In this document: positions 48,963-59,167 of the stretch, piece by piece | Position numbering within the stretch: position 1 is the stretch's first letter | Layout: every line of letters begins with the position of its first letter | Source of the DNA: an uncultured Coriobacteriales bacterium | Lineage (GTDB): Bacteria > Actinomycetota > Coriobacteriia > Coriobacteriales > UMGS124 | Direction: 5' to 3' | Assembly (NCBI GenBank): GCA_934654475.1 | Contig: CAKUFZ010000006.1 | Location: 51,420-115,419, forward strand | DNA length: 64,000 bases | Notes under the pieces: generated by a model | The model's database searches: none | The model's input: the letters and a program-made list of their open reading frames with translations, nothing else | Told to the model about the DNA's origin: nothing | Program-made: the position numbers and the translations under genes

Positions 48963-49014
48963 AATCTGACTATTTTCGTAGGATTACTTCAAATCTGACT
49001 ATTTTTGTATGATT
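48963..49014. promoter_or_regulatory. Tandem dyad operators upstream of sufC
   Basis: Two 23-nt copies at 48963-48985 and 48992-49014, 29 nt apart, differing at two positions. Read on the minus strand each is a dyad AATCnnAC-N7-GTnnGATT. They lie 108-159 nt upstream of sufC and 130-185 nt upstream of the marR-type gene, in the divergent region. They most likely bind an Fe-S or iron regulator of suf (inference). Confidence 0.65.
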
Positions 49015-49074
49015 TGACCGGCCTGGGCACCCATCCACCCTCAGCATCGCGCATGTTTTGTGGTGGCAAATTAA

Positions 49075-49087
49075 TTAGATAGCCTAA
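49075..49087. promoter_or_regulatory. Candidate MarR/FabT operator
   Basis: TTAGATAGCCTAA, an imperfect palindrome (TTAG-N5-CTAA) within an A+T-rich stretch 60-70 nt upstream of the marR-type gene. Autoregulation by the encoded protein would fit. Confidence 0.4.
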
Positions 49088-49145
49088 CTAAATAAAATGT
49101 TAGACTTTTCCTTCGGCCGATTCGACACAAGGAGGACCCCTGGCA

Positions 49146-49691
49146 ATGGGAGAAGCCGCCCACACAAGCACGGCATCGCAGGCAGACATAGACTTCGGCA
49201 ACGACGAGGCGTTCTTCACCGCGTTCAACGACCTCATTGTCTCGACCTTCCATTCCATCGAGCGCTACGAGGAGCTCTCGCTCAAGTCGTTTGAGTCCAA
49301 TGACTTGAGCATCGCCGAGTCGCACCTGGTAGAGGCCGTGGGCCGCGTCTGCCAGGAGAACCCCGCCGGCGTTCCCGTAAGCCAGGTGGCCCAGACCCTG
49401 GGCGTGCGCGTGCCCACCGCGACCGCCTCGGTGAACAAGCTCGTGACCAAGGGCCTGCTCAGCAAGGAGCGCTCCCAGGAGGACCAGCGCTCTTTCCTGG
49501 TCAAGCTCACGCGCGAGGGCAGGCGGGCATATCGCCTGCACATGCTGTTCCACCGCCGCATGATCGACGCGCTCGCCGGGACGCTCGACCCCCAGGAGCG
49601 CGCCGTGCTCACCTCAGGGCTCACCAAGCTCAAGGCCTTCTTCGAAGAATCCGCCACCACCCTGCCATCGGCTCAAAAAACGACGAGGTAA
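49146..49691 (+). CDS. fabT: MarR-family regulator heading the fatty-acid operon (FabT-like)
   Basis: A winged-helix MarR protein of 181 residues. HTH region: SQVAQTLGVRVPTATASVNK followed by LVTKGLLSKERSQEDQRSFL; a C-terminal dimerisation helix follows. Position as the first gene before fabH copies the Streptococcus/Lactococcus arrangement, where FabT represses the cluster in response to acyl-ACP. Function is inferred from this context as much as from sequence. ATG 49146 has AGGAGG ten bases upstream, and fabH begins 6 nt after its stop. Confidence 0.82.
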   Translation: MGEAAHTSTASQADIDFGNDEAFFTAFNDLIVSTFHSIERYEELSLKSFESNDLSIAESHLVEAVGRVCQENPAGVPVSQVAQTLGVRVPTATASVNKLVTKGLLSKERSQEDQRSFLVKLTREGRRAYRLHMLFHRRMIDALAGTLDPQERAVLTSGLTKLKAFFEESATTLPSAQKTTR

Positions 49692-49697
49692 CCACGC

Positions 49698-50666
49698 ATG
49701 GCTTTTCACGTAATGGGTACCGGCAGCGCCCGGCCCGAACACGTCGTGACCAACGACGACCTTTCCCGCTTCCTCGACACCGATGACGAATGGATCTCGA
49801 GCCGCACGGGTATCAGCTCTCGACGCTGCTGCACCACCGAGACCTGCTCCGACCTGGCCGAGGCGGCCGCACGCGCCGCGCTCGACAACGCAGGCGTGGC
49901 GGCCAGCGAGCTCGACCTCATCATCTGCTCCACCATCACCGCCGACGACCTCACGCCCTCCTGCGCCGCCGTGGTGCAGGAACGCATCGGCGCCTCCTGC
50001 CCGGCCTTCGACCTCAACGCGGCGTGTGCGGGCTTCGTGTTCGCGCTCGACGTGGCCCACGGCTACTTCGCGCGCGGCGCCGCCCAGCGCGTGCTCGTGG
50101 TGTCGGCCGAGAAGATGAGCCGCATGGTCGACTGGACGGAGCGCTCCGTGAGCGTGCTGTTCGGCGACGGCGCGGGCGCTGTGGTGCTGGGTGCCGGCGG
50201 CGAGAGTCCCCTCTACACCAAGCTCACCACCAGGGGTTCCCACGACACCCTGTGGTGCCCCAACATGGAGGGCAACTCCCCCTTCGACACGACCGCCAAG
50301 CCCGAGCCCTACCTGCACATGCGCGGCCAGGAGGTCTTCAAGTTCGCCGTGACCTCCATCTGCTCCGACGTGCGCCAGATGTGCTCCGAGGCCGGCGTCG
50401 AGGCCGGCGACATCGACCTGTTCGTGTTCCACCAGGCCAACAAGCGCATCCTCGACAGCGCCGTGGAGAAGCTGGGGCTCGACCGCGACAAGGTTGCCTA
50501 CACCATCCAGGAAAGCGGCAACATCTCGAGCGCCTGCATCCCGCTCACGCTCGACGCCCTCAACCGCCAGGGGCGCCTGCACGAGGGAGACCTGGTGTGC
50601 TGTTCAGGCTTTGGAGCTGGCCTTGTCGTGGCCACGACGCTGCTGAAGTGGGGCAGCGCGCTGTAA
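49698..50666 (+). CDS. fabH: 3-oxoacyl-ACP synthase III
   Basis: Starts fatty-acid chains by condensing acetyl- or branched acyl-CoA with malonyl-ACP. 322 residues. The catalytic triad is visible: Cys110 (FDLNAACAGFVFALD), His245 (LFVFHQANKRILD) and Asn275 (ESGNISSAC). The family stretch DEWISSRTGISSRR is present near the N-terminus. First enzyme gene of the operon. Confidence 0.97.
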   Translation: MAFHVMGTGSARPEHVVTNDDLSRFLDTDDEWISSRTGISSRRCCTTETCSDLAEAAARAALDNAGVAASELDLIICSTITADDLTPSCAAVVQERIGASCPAFDLNAACAGFVFALDVAHGYFARGAAQRVLVVSAEKMSRMVDWTERSVSVLFGDGAGAVVLGAGGESPLYTKLTTRGSHDTLWCPNMEGNSPFDTTAKPEPYLHMRGQEVFKFAVTSICSDVRQMCSEAGVEAGDIDLFVFHQANKRILDSAVEKLGLDRDKVAYTIQESGNISSACIPLTLDALNRQGRLHEGDLVCCSGFGAGLVVATTLLKWGSAL

Positions 50667-50759
50667 TATGTGTTTCGGCGGGCATGCGCCCGTTGGGTAC
50701 GAAAGTAAGCCAGGCGACCCGGCATCGGGCCGGAGCGCCGCAACCGAGAAGGAGACACC

Positions 50760-50990
50760 ATGTCCGATACGCTCGAGCGCGTCAAGAAGGTCCTGCAGGA
50801 AGGCTTCGAGGTCGATCCCGCCAAGGTGACCCCCGAGAGCACCCTTGCCTCCCTGGGCCTGGACTCCCTGGACACCGTTGAGGTCGTCATGCAGTGCGAG
50901 GAGGAGTTCGGCATCGAGATCGACCAGGAGAGCAACCCCTCCACGGTCGGCGAGTTCGTCACCGTCATCGACAACACCCTGGGAGAGTAG
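50760..50990 (+). CDS. acpP: Acyl carrier protein
   Basis: 76 residues, acidic, carrying growing acyl chains on 4'-phosphopantetheine at Ser36 in LGLDSLDTVEVV. AAGGAGAC precedes the ATG. It lies between fabH and fabK, as in the streptococcal cluster. Confidence 0.97.
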   Translation: MSDTLERVKKVLQEGFEVDPAKVTPESTLASLGLDSLDTVEVVMQCEEEFGIEIDQESNPSTVGEFVTVIDNTLGE

Positions 50991-50993
50991 TTC

Positions 50994-51938
50994 ATGATCC
51001 GCACCCCCTTGTGCGACCAGCTCGGCATCGAGCACCCCGTGTTTCAGGGCGGCATGGCCTGGATCGCCGACGCGAGCCTGGCAGCTGCCGTGAGCGAGGC
51101 CGGCGGCCTGGGCATCATCGCCGCCATGAACGCCAACGCCGAGTGGCTCCGCGACCAGATTCACCAGCTGCGTGAGAAGACCGACAAGCCCTTCGGCGTG
51201 AACGTCATGCTCATGAGCCCGTTTGCCGACGAGGTCGCCCAGGTCGTGGCCGAGGAGCACGTGCCCGTGGCCGTGACCGGCGCCGGCAACCCGGCCAAGT
51301 ACATGGAGCTGTGGAAGCAGGCCGGCGTCAAGGTCGTGCCCGTGGTCGCCAGCGTCGCGCTCGCCAAGCTCATGGAGCGCCTGGGCGCCACGGCCGTCGT
51401 GGCCGAGGGCACCGAGAGCGGCGGCCACATCGGCGAGCTCACCACCATGACGCTTGTGCCGCAGGTGGTAGACGCCGTGAAGATCCCCGTGCTCGCAGCC
51501 GGCGGCATCGCCGACGGTCGCGGCGTGGCGGCGGCCTTCATGCTGGGCGCACAGGGGGTGCAGGTTGGCACGAGGTTCCTCGTGGCCAAGGAGTGCACGG
51601 TGAGCCAGGAGTACAAGGACCGCGTCCTCAAGGCGCGCGACCTGTCCACCACGGTCACCGGCAGGCGCACGGGCCATCCCATCCGCTGCCTGAAGTCACC
51701 GTTCACCCAGAACTACGCCGCCATCGAGAAGGCCGCGGAGTCCGACGAGGAGCTGCACGGCCTGTCGGCCGGCGCGCTTCGCAAGGCCGCACAGGACGGC
51801 AACGGCCAGGAGGGCCAGTTCATGGCCGGCCAGATCGCCGCTCTCGTAAACAAGGAGCAGACGGCGGCCGAGATTGTGAACGACCTCATGGCAGATGCCG
51901 AGCGTGTGCTGGGAGGTGCCTCCGCATGGGTAAGGTAG
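50994..51938 (+). CDS. fabK: FMN-dependent enoyl-ACP reductase II
   Basis: Reduces trans-2-enoyl-ACP with NAD(P)H and FMN, closing each elongation cycle. 314 residues, nitronate-monooxygenase fold: HPVFQGGMAWIADASLAAAV, the catalytic-site stretch AEGTESGGHIGELTTM, and phosphate-binding AAGGIADGRGVAAAFMLGAQ. FabK replaces the FabI type; no FabI gene is seen. It starts 4 nt after acpP and its end overlaps fabD by 13 nt. Confidence 0.95.
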   Translation: MIRTPLCDQLGIEHPVFQGGMAWIADASLAAAVSEAGGLGIIAAMNANAEWLRDQIHQLREKTDKPFGVNVMLMSPFADEVAQVVAEEHVPVAVTGAGNPAKYMELWKQAGVKVVPVVASVALAKLMERLGATAVVAEGTESGGHIGELTTMTLVPQVVDAVKIPVLAAGGIADGRGVAAAFMLGAQGVQVGTRFLVAKECTVSQEYKDRVLKARDLSTTVTGRRTGHPIRCLKSPFTQNYAAIEKAAESDEELHGLSAGALRKAAQDGNGQEGQFMAGQIAALVNKEQTAAEIVNDLMADAERVLGGASAWVR

Positions 51939-52849
51939 CCATTCTTTTCGCAGGTCAAGGTGCCCAACATGAGGGCATGTGCGCCGAGCTCGCACAGGCC
52001 AACGAGGCGGCCCGCGCAGTCTTTACCCGCTGCGACGAGGTGCGCCCCGAGACCTCCGATCAGTGCTGGCACGCCAGCAAGGAGACCCTCTCGCTCACGG
52101 CGAACACCCAGCCCTGCGTGTGGGCAGCCGACATGGCCTGCGCCCGCGCCCTTGAGGCTGCCGGTGTGCACGCCGACGCAGTGGCGGGCTTCTCGCTGGG
52201 CGAGCTTGCCGCGCTTGCCTTCGCCGGGGCCCTCGACGAGCAGGAGGCCTTCCGCCTCGTGTGCCGTCGCAGCGAGCTCATGGACGAGGCCTGCCAGGCA
52301 AACCCCGGCGGCATGGCCGCGGTGCTCAAACTCACGCCCGAGCGCATCGAAGAGCTGGCCGGCGAGGCCGGAGCCTACGCCGTCAACTACAACTCGCCTG
52401 CTCAAACGGTATGCGCGGGGTCCAAGGAGGCCATTGCGGCCTTGTGCGACCTCGCCAAGCAGGCAGGCGGGCGTGCCATGCCCCTCGCCGTGCAGGGCGC
52501 CTTCCACAGCCCGCTCATGACGAGCGCCCGCGAGGGTCTGGAGAAGGTGCTGGCAGGCGTCGAGTTCAGGGCGACTGACACGCCCGTGTGGGCCAACGCC
52601 ACGGCAACCCCCTACCCCGCAGACGCCGCCGAGGCACGCGAGCTGCTTGCCGCCCAGGTGGCAAGCCCCGTGCGCTGGGCGCAGACGCTGGCAGGTCTGG
52701 CCGAGGAAGGCTTCGACACGTTCATCGAGGTGGGCCCGGGCAAGACGCTCACGGGCCTGGTGAAGCGCACGCTGCCCCAAGCCCGCGCCCTTTCCTGTGA
52801 GACGCCCGACGAGGTGGCAGCCGTGGTTGCCGCCATCAAGGAGGACTAA
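51926..52849 (+). CDS. fabD: Malonyl-CoA:ACP transacylase
   Basis: Moves malonyl from CoA to ACP. 307 residues. The nucleophile Ser90 is in VAGFSLGELAALAFAG and the catalytic His in VQGAFHSPLM. It opens MGKVAILFAGQGAQ, the conserved start. ATG 51926 lies inside the end of fabK with GGAGG upstream; the longer in-frame ORF reaching back into fabK is an artefact. Confidence 0.95.
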   Translation: MGKVAILFAGQGAQHEGMCAELAQANEAARAVFTRCDEVRPETSDQCWHASKETLSLTANTQPCVWAADMACARALEAAGVHADAVAGFSLGELAALAFAGALDEQEAFRLVCRRSELMDEACQANPGGMAAVLKLTPERIEELAGEAGAYAVNYNSPAQTVCAGSKEAIAALCDLAKQAGGRAMPLAVQGAFHSPLMTSAREGLEKVLAGVEFRATDTPVWANATATPYPADAAEARELLAAQVASPVRWAQTLAGLAEEGFDTFIEVGPGKTLTGLVKRTLPQARALSCETPDEVAAVVAAIKED

Positions 52850-52851
52850 CC

Positions 52852-53631
52852 ATGGCTGAAGATCTGGCAGCTCAGGCCGCGCAGGCCGAGCAACCCGCCC
52901 GTGTGGCCGTCGTGACCGGCGGCTCGCGCGGCATCGGCCGCGCCTGCGCGCTGCGCCTGGCTGAGGCCGGCTGCGACGTCGCCGTGCTCTACGCCGGCAA
53001 CGACGAGGCCGCACGCGAGACCGTGGAGGCCATCGAGGCCCTGGGCCGTCGCGCCCACGCATGGAAGTGCGACGTGGCCAACGCCGAGGAGTGCGCCGCC
53101 GTGTGCAAGGAAGTCGCCTCCGAGCTGGGATGCGTGGACGTCCTCGTGAACAACGCCGGCGTCACGCGCGACAACCTGCTGGGCCGCATCAAGGACGACG
53201 ACTTCGACCGCGTGATCGACGTCAACCTCAAGGGCGCGTTCAACATGGTGAAGGCCCTCTACCGCACCTGGCTGCGCAACAAGGGCACGGGCCGCATCGT
53301 CAACGTGAGCTCCGTGGTGGGCCTCATGGGCAACGCCGGCCAGGCAAACTACGCCGCCAGCAAGGCGGGTCTCATCGGCCTCACCAAGAGCATCGCCCGT
53401 GAGCTCGCCCCGCGCGGCGTGACCTGCAACGCCGTCGCCCCCGGCTTCATCGAGACCGACATGACCGCAGGCCTTTCGGCCGAGGTGCGCGAAGGCTACG
53501 ACAAGCAGATTCCGCTGGGCTACATGGGCAGCGCCCAGGACGTGGCGGAAGTCGTGGCGTTCCTCGCAAGCCCCGCGGCGCGCTATGTGACCGGCGAGGT
53601 CGTGCGCGTCGACGGCGGCATCGCGATGTAG
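52852..53631 (+). CDS. fabG: 3-oxoacyl-ACP reductase
   Basis: NADPH-dependent short-chain dehydrogenase, 259 residues. Cofactor motif VVTGGSRGIGRACALRL, NNAGV stretch VLVNNAGVTRDNLLGR, and the catalytic Ser/Tyr/Lys in VNVSSVVGLMGNAGQ and NYAASKAGLIGLTK. An extra ~15 residues precede the fold. It starts 2 nt after fabD with AAGGAGG. Confidence 0.96.
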   Translation: MAEDLAAQAAQAEQPARVAVVTGGSRGIGRACALRLAEAGCDVAVLYAGNDEAARETVEAIEALGRRAHAWKCDVANAEECAAVCKEVASELGCVDVLVNNAGVTRDNLLGRIKDDDFDRVIDVNLKGAFNMVKALYRTWLRNKGTGRIVNVSSVVGLMGNAGQANYAASKAGLIGLTKSIARELAPRGVTCNAVAPGFIETDMTAGLSAEVREGYDKQIPLGYMGSAQDVAEVVAFLASPAARYVTGEVVRVDGGIAM

Positions 53632-53680
53632 GCACGCGGCCCGCAGCAATACCCAAGCACGAGCAAAAGGAGCACGCTAC

Positions 53681-54982
53681 ATGGAACGCAGAGTCGTGAT
53701 CACCGGCCTCGGCGCCGTGACACCCCTGGGCAACGACGCCCCCACGAGCTGGGCGGCCGTGAAGGAAGGCACCTGCGGCATCGGCCTCATCACGCATTTT
53801 GACACCGAGGCCTACAAGGTGAAGGTCGCCGCCGAGGTCAAGGGCTTCGACCCGCTCGAGCACGGCCTCACCAAGCAGGAGCTTCGCCGCAACGACCCCG
53901 CCATCAACTACGCGCTCGTCGCCTCCGACGAGGCCGTGGCAGACGCCGGCCTTCTCATCGAGGGCTCCGCACGCCTGGCCGCGCTTGTCGAGGAAGACGA
54001 GAACGTGCAGGCCAACGTGGCAGCCGAGCGCGTTGGCACCTACGTGGGCTCGGGCATCGGCGGCTTCTCCACGATGATCGAGAACACCCTCAAGTGCCAC
54101 ACCGACGGCCCGCGCAAGGTGTCGCCGCTCATGATCCCCAACATGATCGCCAACATGCCCTGCGGCGCGGTGTCCATCAGGCAGCACGCCACGGGCCCCA
54201 CGCTTCCCGTGGTCACGGCCTGCGCCACCTCGGCCCACGAGATCGGCGAGGCGTTCCATGCCATCAAGCTGGGACAGATCGACGCCGCGCTTGCCGGCGG
54301 CACCGAGTACTCCGTCATCGAGGACGCCATCGCCGGCTTCACGAGCTGCATGGCCCTCTCGAAGAACCCCGATCCCGCCACCGCATGCAGGCCGTTCGAC
54401 GCCGAGCGCGACGGCTTCGTGTCGGGCGAGGGCTCGGTCGTCCTCGTACTTGAGGAACTCGAGCACGCCCGCGCCCGCGGTGCCAAGGTCTACGCCGAGA
54501 TCGTGGGCTACGGCAACACCGCCGACGCCTACCACATCACGAGCCCCGACCCCCACGCCGACGGCATCGCCCGCTGCATCCGCATGGCCGTGGAAGAGGG
54601 CGGCGTAAAGCCCGAGGAGGGCCTCTACATCAACGCCCACGGCACCTCCACCAAGCTCAACGACGCCTGTGAGACCGCCGGCTTCAAACTGGCCCTGGGC
54701 GAGGAGGCAGCCCGCGCCGCCCACATCAGCTCGACCAAGAGCATGCACGGCCACATGCTGGGCGCCACCGGCGCCATGGAGGCCATGGTGTGTGCACTGG
54801 CGCTCAAGGAGGGCGTGGTGCCGGCCACCATCGGCCTGACCACCCCCGACCCCGACTGCGACCTTGACTACACCCCCGGCAAGCAGGCCGTTCCGGCCGA
54901 GCTCACCTGGGCGCTTTCTACCAACCTGGGCTTCGGCGGACACAACGCCGCCCTTGCGTTCAAGAAGTACGTGGAGGACTAA
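53681..54982 (+). CDS. fabF: 3-oxoacyl-ACP synthase II
   Basis: Elongating condensing enzyme, 433 residues. The catalytic cysteine is in PVVTACATSAHEIGEAF, with histidines in YINAHGTSTKLND and STKSMHGHMLGATGAMEA. It starts 49 nt after fabG with AAAAGGAG in place. The sequence is slightly longer than the usual ~412 residues, with a small insertion near residues 90-115. Confidence 0.96.
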   Translation: MERRVVITGLGAVTPLGNDAPTSWAAVKEGTCGIGLITHFDTEAYKVKVAAEVKGFDPLEHGLTKQELRRNDPAINYALVASDEAVADAGLLIEGSARLAALVEEDENVQANVAAERVGTYVGSGIGGFSTMIENTLKCHTDGPRKVSPLMIPNMIANMPCGAVSIRQHATGPTLPVVTACATSAHEIGEAFHAIKLGQIDAALAGGTEYSVIEDAIAGFTSCMALSKNPDPATACRPFDAERDGFVSGEGSVVLVLEELEHARARGAKVYAEIVGYGNTADAYHITSPDPHADGIARCIRMAVEEGGVKPEEGLYINAHGTSTKLNDACETAGFKLALGEEAARAAHISSTKSMHGHMLGATGAMEAMVCALALKEGVVPATIGLTTPDPDCDLDYTPGKQAVPAELTWALSTNLGFGGHNAALAFKKYVED

Positions 54983-54984
54983 GC

Positions 54985-55482
54985 ATGGATCTTGAGACCC
55001 TGCGCGGTTTCGCCGACCTCATGGAGGAGCGCGGCCTCACCCGCATCAAGCTGGAGGAGCCCGACCTGACCCTCGAGCTCGAGCGTGAGGGCGCCTCGAC
55101 CGCCCAGCCCCCGGCATGGCCGGCCTTCCCGCCCGCAATGCCCGCCGCCTGGCCTGCGGCCCCTGCGGCTCCCGCAGCTGTCCCCGCAGCTCCGGCCGCC
55201 GTTGCCGAGCCTGCGGCACCCGCTGCGCCCGCGCCTGTCGCCAGCGGCGCCACCGAGGTGTGCGCACCCATGGTGGGCGTGTTCTACGTGGCCCCCTCCC
55301 CCGGCGCCGAGCCGTTCGTGCATGTGGGCTCGAAGGTGAAGAAGGGCGAGACCCTGTGCATCCTCGAGGCCATGAAGCTCATGAACGAGGTCGTGGCCGA
55401 GTGCGACGGCGAGATCGCCGAGATCTGCGCCAGCGACGGTGACCTGGTCGAATACGGCCGCGTCCTGTTCCGGATCTACTAG
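54985..55482 (+). CDS. accB: Biotin carboxyl carrier protein of acetyl-CoA carboxylase
   Basis: 165 residues. Biotin is attached at Lys131 in LEAMKLMNEVV. An N-terminal domain (TLRGFADLMEERGLTRIKLE) is joined by a Pro/Ala-rich linker (about 40-88) to the biotinyl domain. The short gap to fabF (2 nt) shows one transcript. A family 1 palindrome follows, before fabZ. Confidence 0.95.
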   Translation: MDLETLRGFADLMEERGLTRIKLEEPDLTLELEREGASTAQPPAWPAFPPAMPAAWPAAPAAPAAVPAAPAAVAEPAAPAAPAPVASGATEVCAPMVGVFYVAPSPGAEPFVHVGSKVKKGETLCILEAMKLMNEVVAECDGEIAEICASDGDLVEYGRVLFRIY

Positions 55483-55521
55483 GCGCAGCGCTCGTTTCCA
55501 CCTTAAAACGTCGGGAATAGA

Positions 55522-55604
55522 CGGATCGCTTTTCGCAAGGCGCACAGGGCCGATGTGTACTGGACGTACATGAGGTCCTGTGGAACGTGGCGAAAAGCGA
55601 TCCG
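55522..55604. repeat. Family 1 palindromic repeat inside the fab operon
   Basis: Perfect 15-bp outer arms CGGATCGCTTTTCGC and GCGAAAAGCGATCCG enclose AAGGCG, inner stem CACAGG/CCTGTG, apex ATGTGTACTGGACGTACAT and GAACGTG. It is the cleanest copy in the window and lies between accB and fabZ within the operon, so it does not simply mark an operon end. Confidence 0.92.
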
Positions 55605-55619
55605 CGATCGGGAGAAACT

Positions 55620-56042
55620 ATGGACAGAGAAGCGCTAAAAGAGATTCTGCCTCACCGTGAGCCGATGCTCTTGCTCGACTCCTCCGAGGTCGTCGACGGC
55701 GTGGCCTGCGGCACGTACAAGGTCCGCGGCGACGAGTTCTTCCTGCAGGGACACTTCCCGGGCAACCCCGTGGTGCCCGGCGTCATCCTCTGCGAGATGA
55801 TGGCCCAGAACTGCTGCGTCCTCGTGGGCGCCGAGGCCACCCAGGGCAAGGACACCTTCTACACCAGCATGGACAAGATCCGCTTCAAGCACCCCGTGGT
55901 GCCCGGCGACGAGGTGTCCATCCGCTGCGAACTTACCAAGCACAAGGGCCCGTTCTACTTTGCCTCGGGCAAGGTGTTCGTGGGCGAGGACCTGTGCGTC
56001 TCGGGCGAGTTCTCCATCGCCCTCATGCCCAAGAAGGCCTAA
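55620..56042 (+). CDS. fabZ: 3-hydroxyacyl-ACP dehydratase
   Basis: Hot-dog-fold dehydratase making trans-2-enoyl-ACP, 140 residues. It opens LKEILPHREPMLLLD, the catalytic His is in LQGHFPGNPVVPGVI and the Glu in LCEMMAQNCCVL. ATG 55620 follows GGGAG; an in-frame GTG at 55587 lies inside the palindrome and is unlikely. Confidence 0.95.
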   Translation: MDREALKEILPHREPMLLLDSSEVVDGVACGTYKVRGDEFFLQGHFPGNPVVPGVILCEMMAQNCCVLVGAEATQGKDTFYTSMDKIRFKHPVVPGDEVSIRCELTKHKGPFYFASGKVFVGEDLCVSGEFSIALMPKKA

Positions 56043-56097
56043 GCAACCCCCGCGATCTGTGATGCCGCACTTGCGCGCACGAAGATAGGTAGACCAA

Positions 56098-57421
<1,324 letters not shown>

Positions 57422-57438
<17 letters not shown>

Positions 57439-59167
57439 GCGGGCAAAGAAGTCGCGCAACACGCTGGAGAGCAGCGCAAACGACGTGCCCGTGGAGATTC
57501 CCGAGCGCAGGCTCTACGCCAAGTGCAACTCGTGCAAGCGCATCGTCGACATCGAGGAAGCCGCGCGCGACCTCGACGTGTGCCCGCACTGCGGCCACCA
57601 CATGCGCCTGGGCGCCCGCCGCAGGCTCGAGATCACCTGCGACAAGGACAGCTTCCAGGAATGGTTCGCCGACCTTGCGGCCACCGACTTTTTGGGCTTC
57701 CCGGGATACGCCGGCAAGCTTCAGACCGCGCGCACGAAGACCGGCGAGGCCGACGCCGTCGTGTGCGGCCGCGCCACCATCGAGGGCATGCCCTGCGCCA
57801 TCTTCGTCATGAACGGCGACTTCATGATGGGCTCGATGGGCGCCGTGGTGGGCGAGAAGATCTCGCGCACCTTCGAGCGCGCCGCAGCCGAGGGGCTGCC
57901 CGTGGTGGGCTTCACCGTGTCGGGCGGCGCCCGCATGCAGGAGGGCACCACCTCCCTCATGCAGATGGCCAAGGTCTCGGCCGCCCGCCAGCGCTTCGGG
58001 GCGCAGGGCGGCTTCTACCTGTGCGTGCTCACCGACCCCACCTCCGGCGGCGTCACGGCTTCCTTTGCCATGGAGGGCGACGTCATCCTGGCCGAGCCCG
58101 GGGCGCTCGTGGCCTTCGCGGGCCCGCGCGTCATCGAGCAGACCATCCACAAGAAGCTGCCCGAGGGCTTCCAGAGCGCCGAGTTCCAGCTTGAGCACGG
58201 CTTTGTGGACCGCATCGTGGCCCGCGCCGACATGCGCGACGAGCTGGGTCGCCTGCTGAGCCTGCATGCCCCGGCCGACGTGGCCGCGCAGTGGGTGCGC
58301 CCTTGCACGCGCCCCGTGCAGGAGACCCCCGCAAGGCCCGTCAAGGTCAAGGGCGCGACGACGATGCCCGAGGTGAGCTGCGCCTACGACCGCGTGAAGA
58401 ACGCCCGCAGCGCCGAGCGCGCGACCGCCCTCGACATCATCGACAGCCTCTTTACCGACTTCGTCGAGCTCCACGGCGACAGGGGCTTCCGCGACGACGC
58501 TGCCGTGGTGGCGGGCGTGGCGCGCCTGGGCGGCCGCGCCGTGACCGTCATCGCAACCGAGCGCGGCCGCAACCTCAAGGAGCGCGTGGCCCGCAACTTC
58601 GGCTCGGCCCACCCCGAGGGCTACCGCAAGGCGCTGCGCCTCATGCACCAGGCCGAGCGCTTCGACCGCCCCGTCGTGTGCCTCATCGACACCTCCGGCG
58701 CCTACTGCGGCATCGAGGCCGAGGAGCGCGGCCAGGGCGCGGCCATCGCCGACAACCTCGTCGCCATGGCGGGCCTTGCGTGCCCCGTGGTGAGCGTGGT
58801 CATCGGCGAAGGCGGCTCGGGCGGCGCCCTGGGCCTGGGCGTGGCCGACCGCGTGTGGATGCTTGAGAACGCCGTGTACTCGGTCATCAGCCCCGAGGGG
58901 TGCGCCTCGATCCTCTACAAGGACGCCTCCAAGGCACCCGAGGCCGCTGCGGCCCTGGGCCTCACGGCCGACAAGCTCCTTGAGCTGGGCATTATCGACC
59001 GCATCGTAAGCGAGGGCACCGGTAGCCCCACCGACGTGGCCGCCAACCTGCGCGAGGCGCTCGTGCCCACGCTCGACGAGCTCGCCGCTCGCCCCACCGA
59101 CGCGCTGCTGCAGGAGCGCTACGAGAAGTTCCGCCAGATGGGGGTGGCAACCATATGCTCTCGCTAG
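57422..59167 (+). CDS. accDA: Fused acetyl-CoA carboxylase carboxyltransferase (beta-alpha)
   Basis: Transfers the carboxyl group from biotin to acetyl-CoA. 581 residues combine both subunits usually made separately. Residues 1-300 are AccD, with zinc cysteines 35, 38, 54 and 57 (YAKCNSCKR, DVCPHCGHH), SGGARMQEGTTSLMQ and the SGGVTASFAM loop. After a short linker (about 303-325), residues 330-581 are AccA (FVELHGDRGFRDDAAVVAG, IGEGGSGGALGLGVADRVWM). One ORF runs through without frameshift. It overlaps accC and degV at its two ends. Confidence 0.95.

Noticed and set aside
55587..55619. Upstream GTG start for fabZ
   Set aside because: It lies inside the right arm of the family 1 palindrome; the ATG at 55620 has a ribosome-binding site and opens the conserved FabZ N-terminus.
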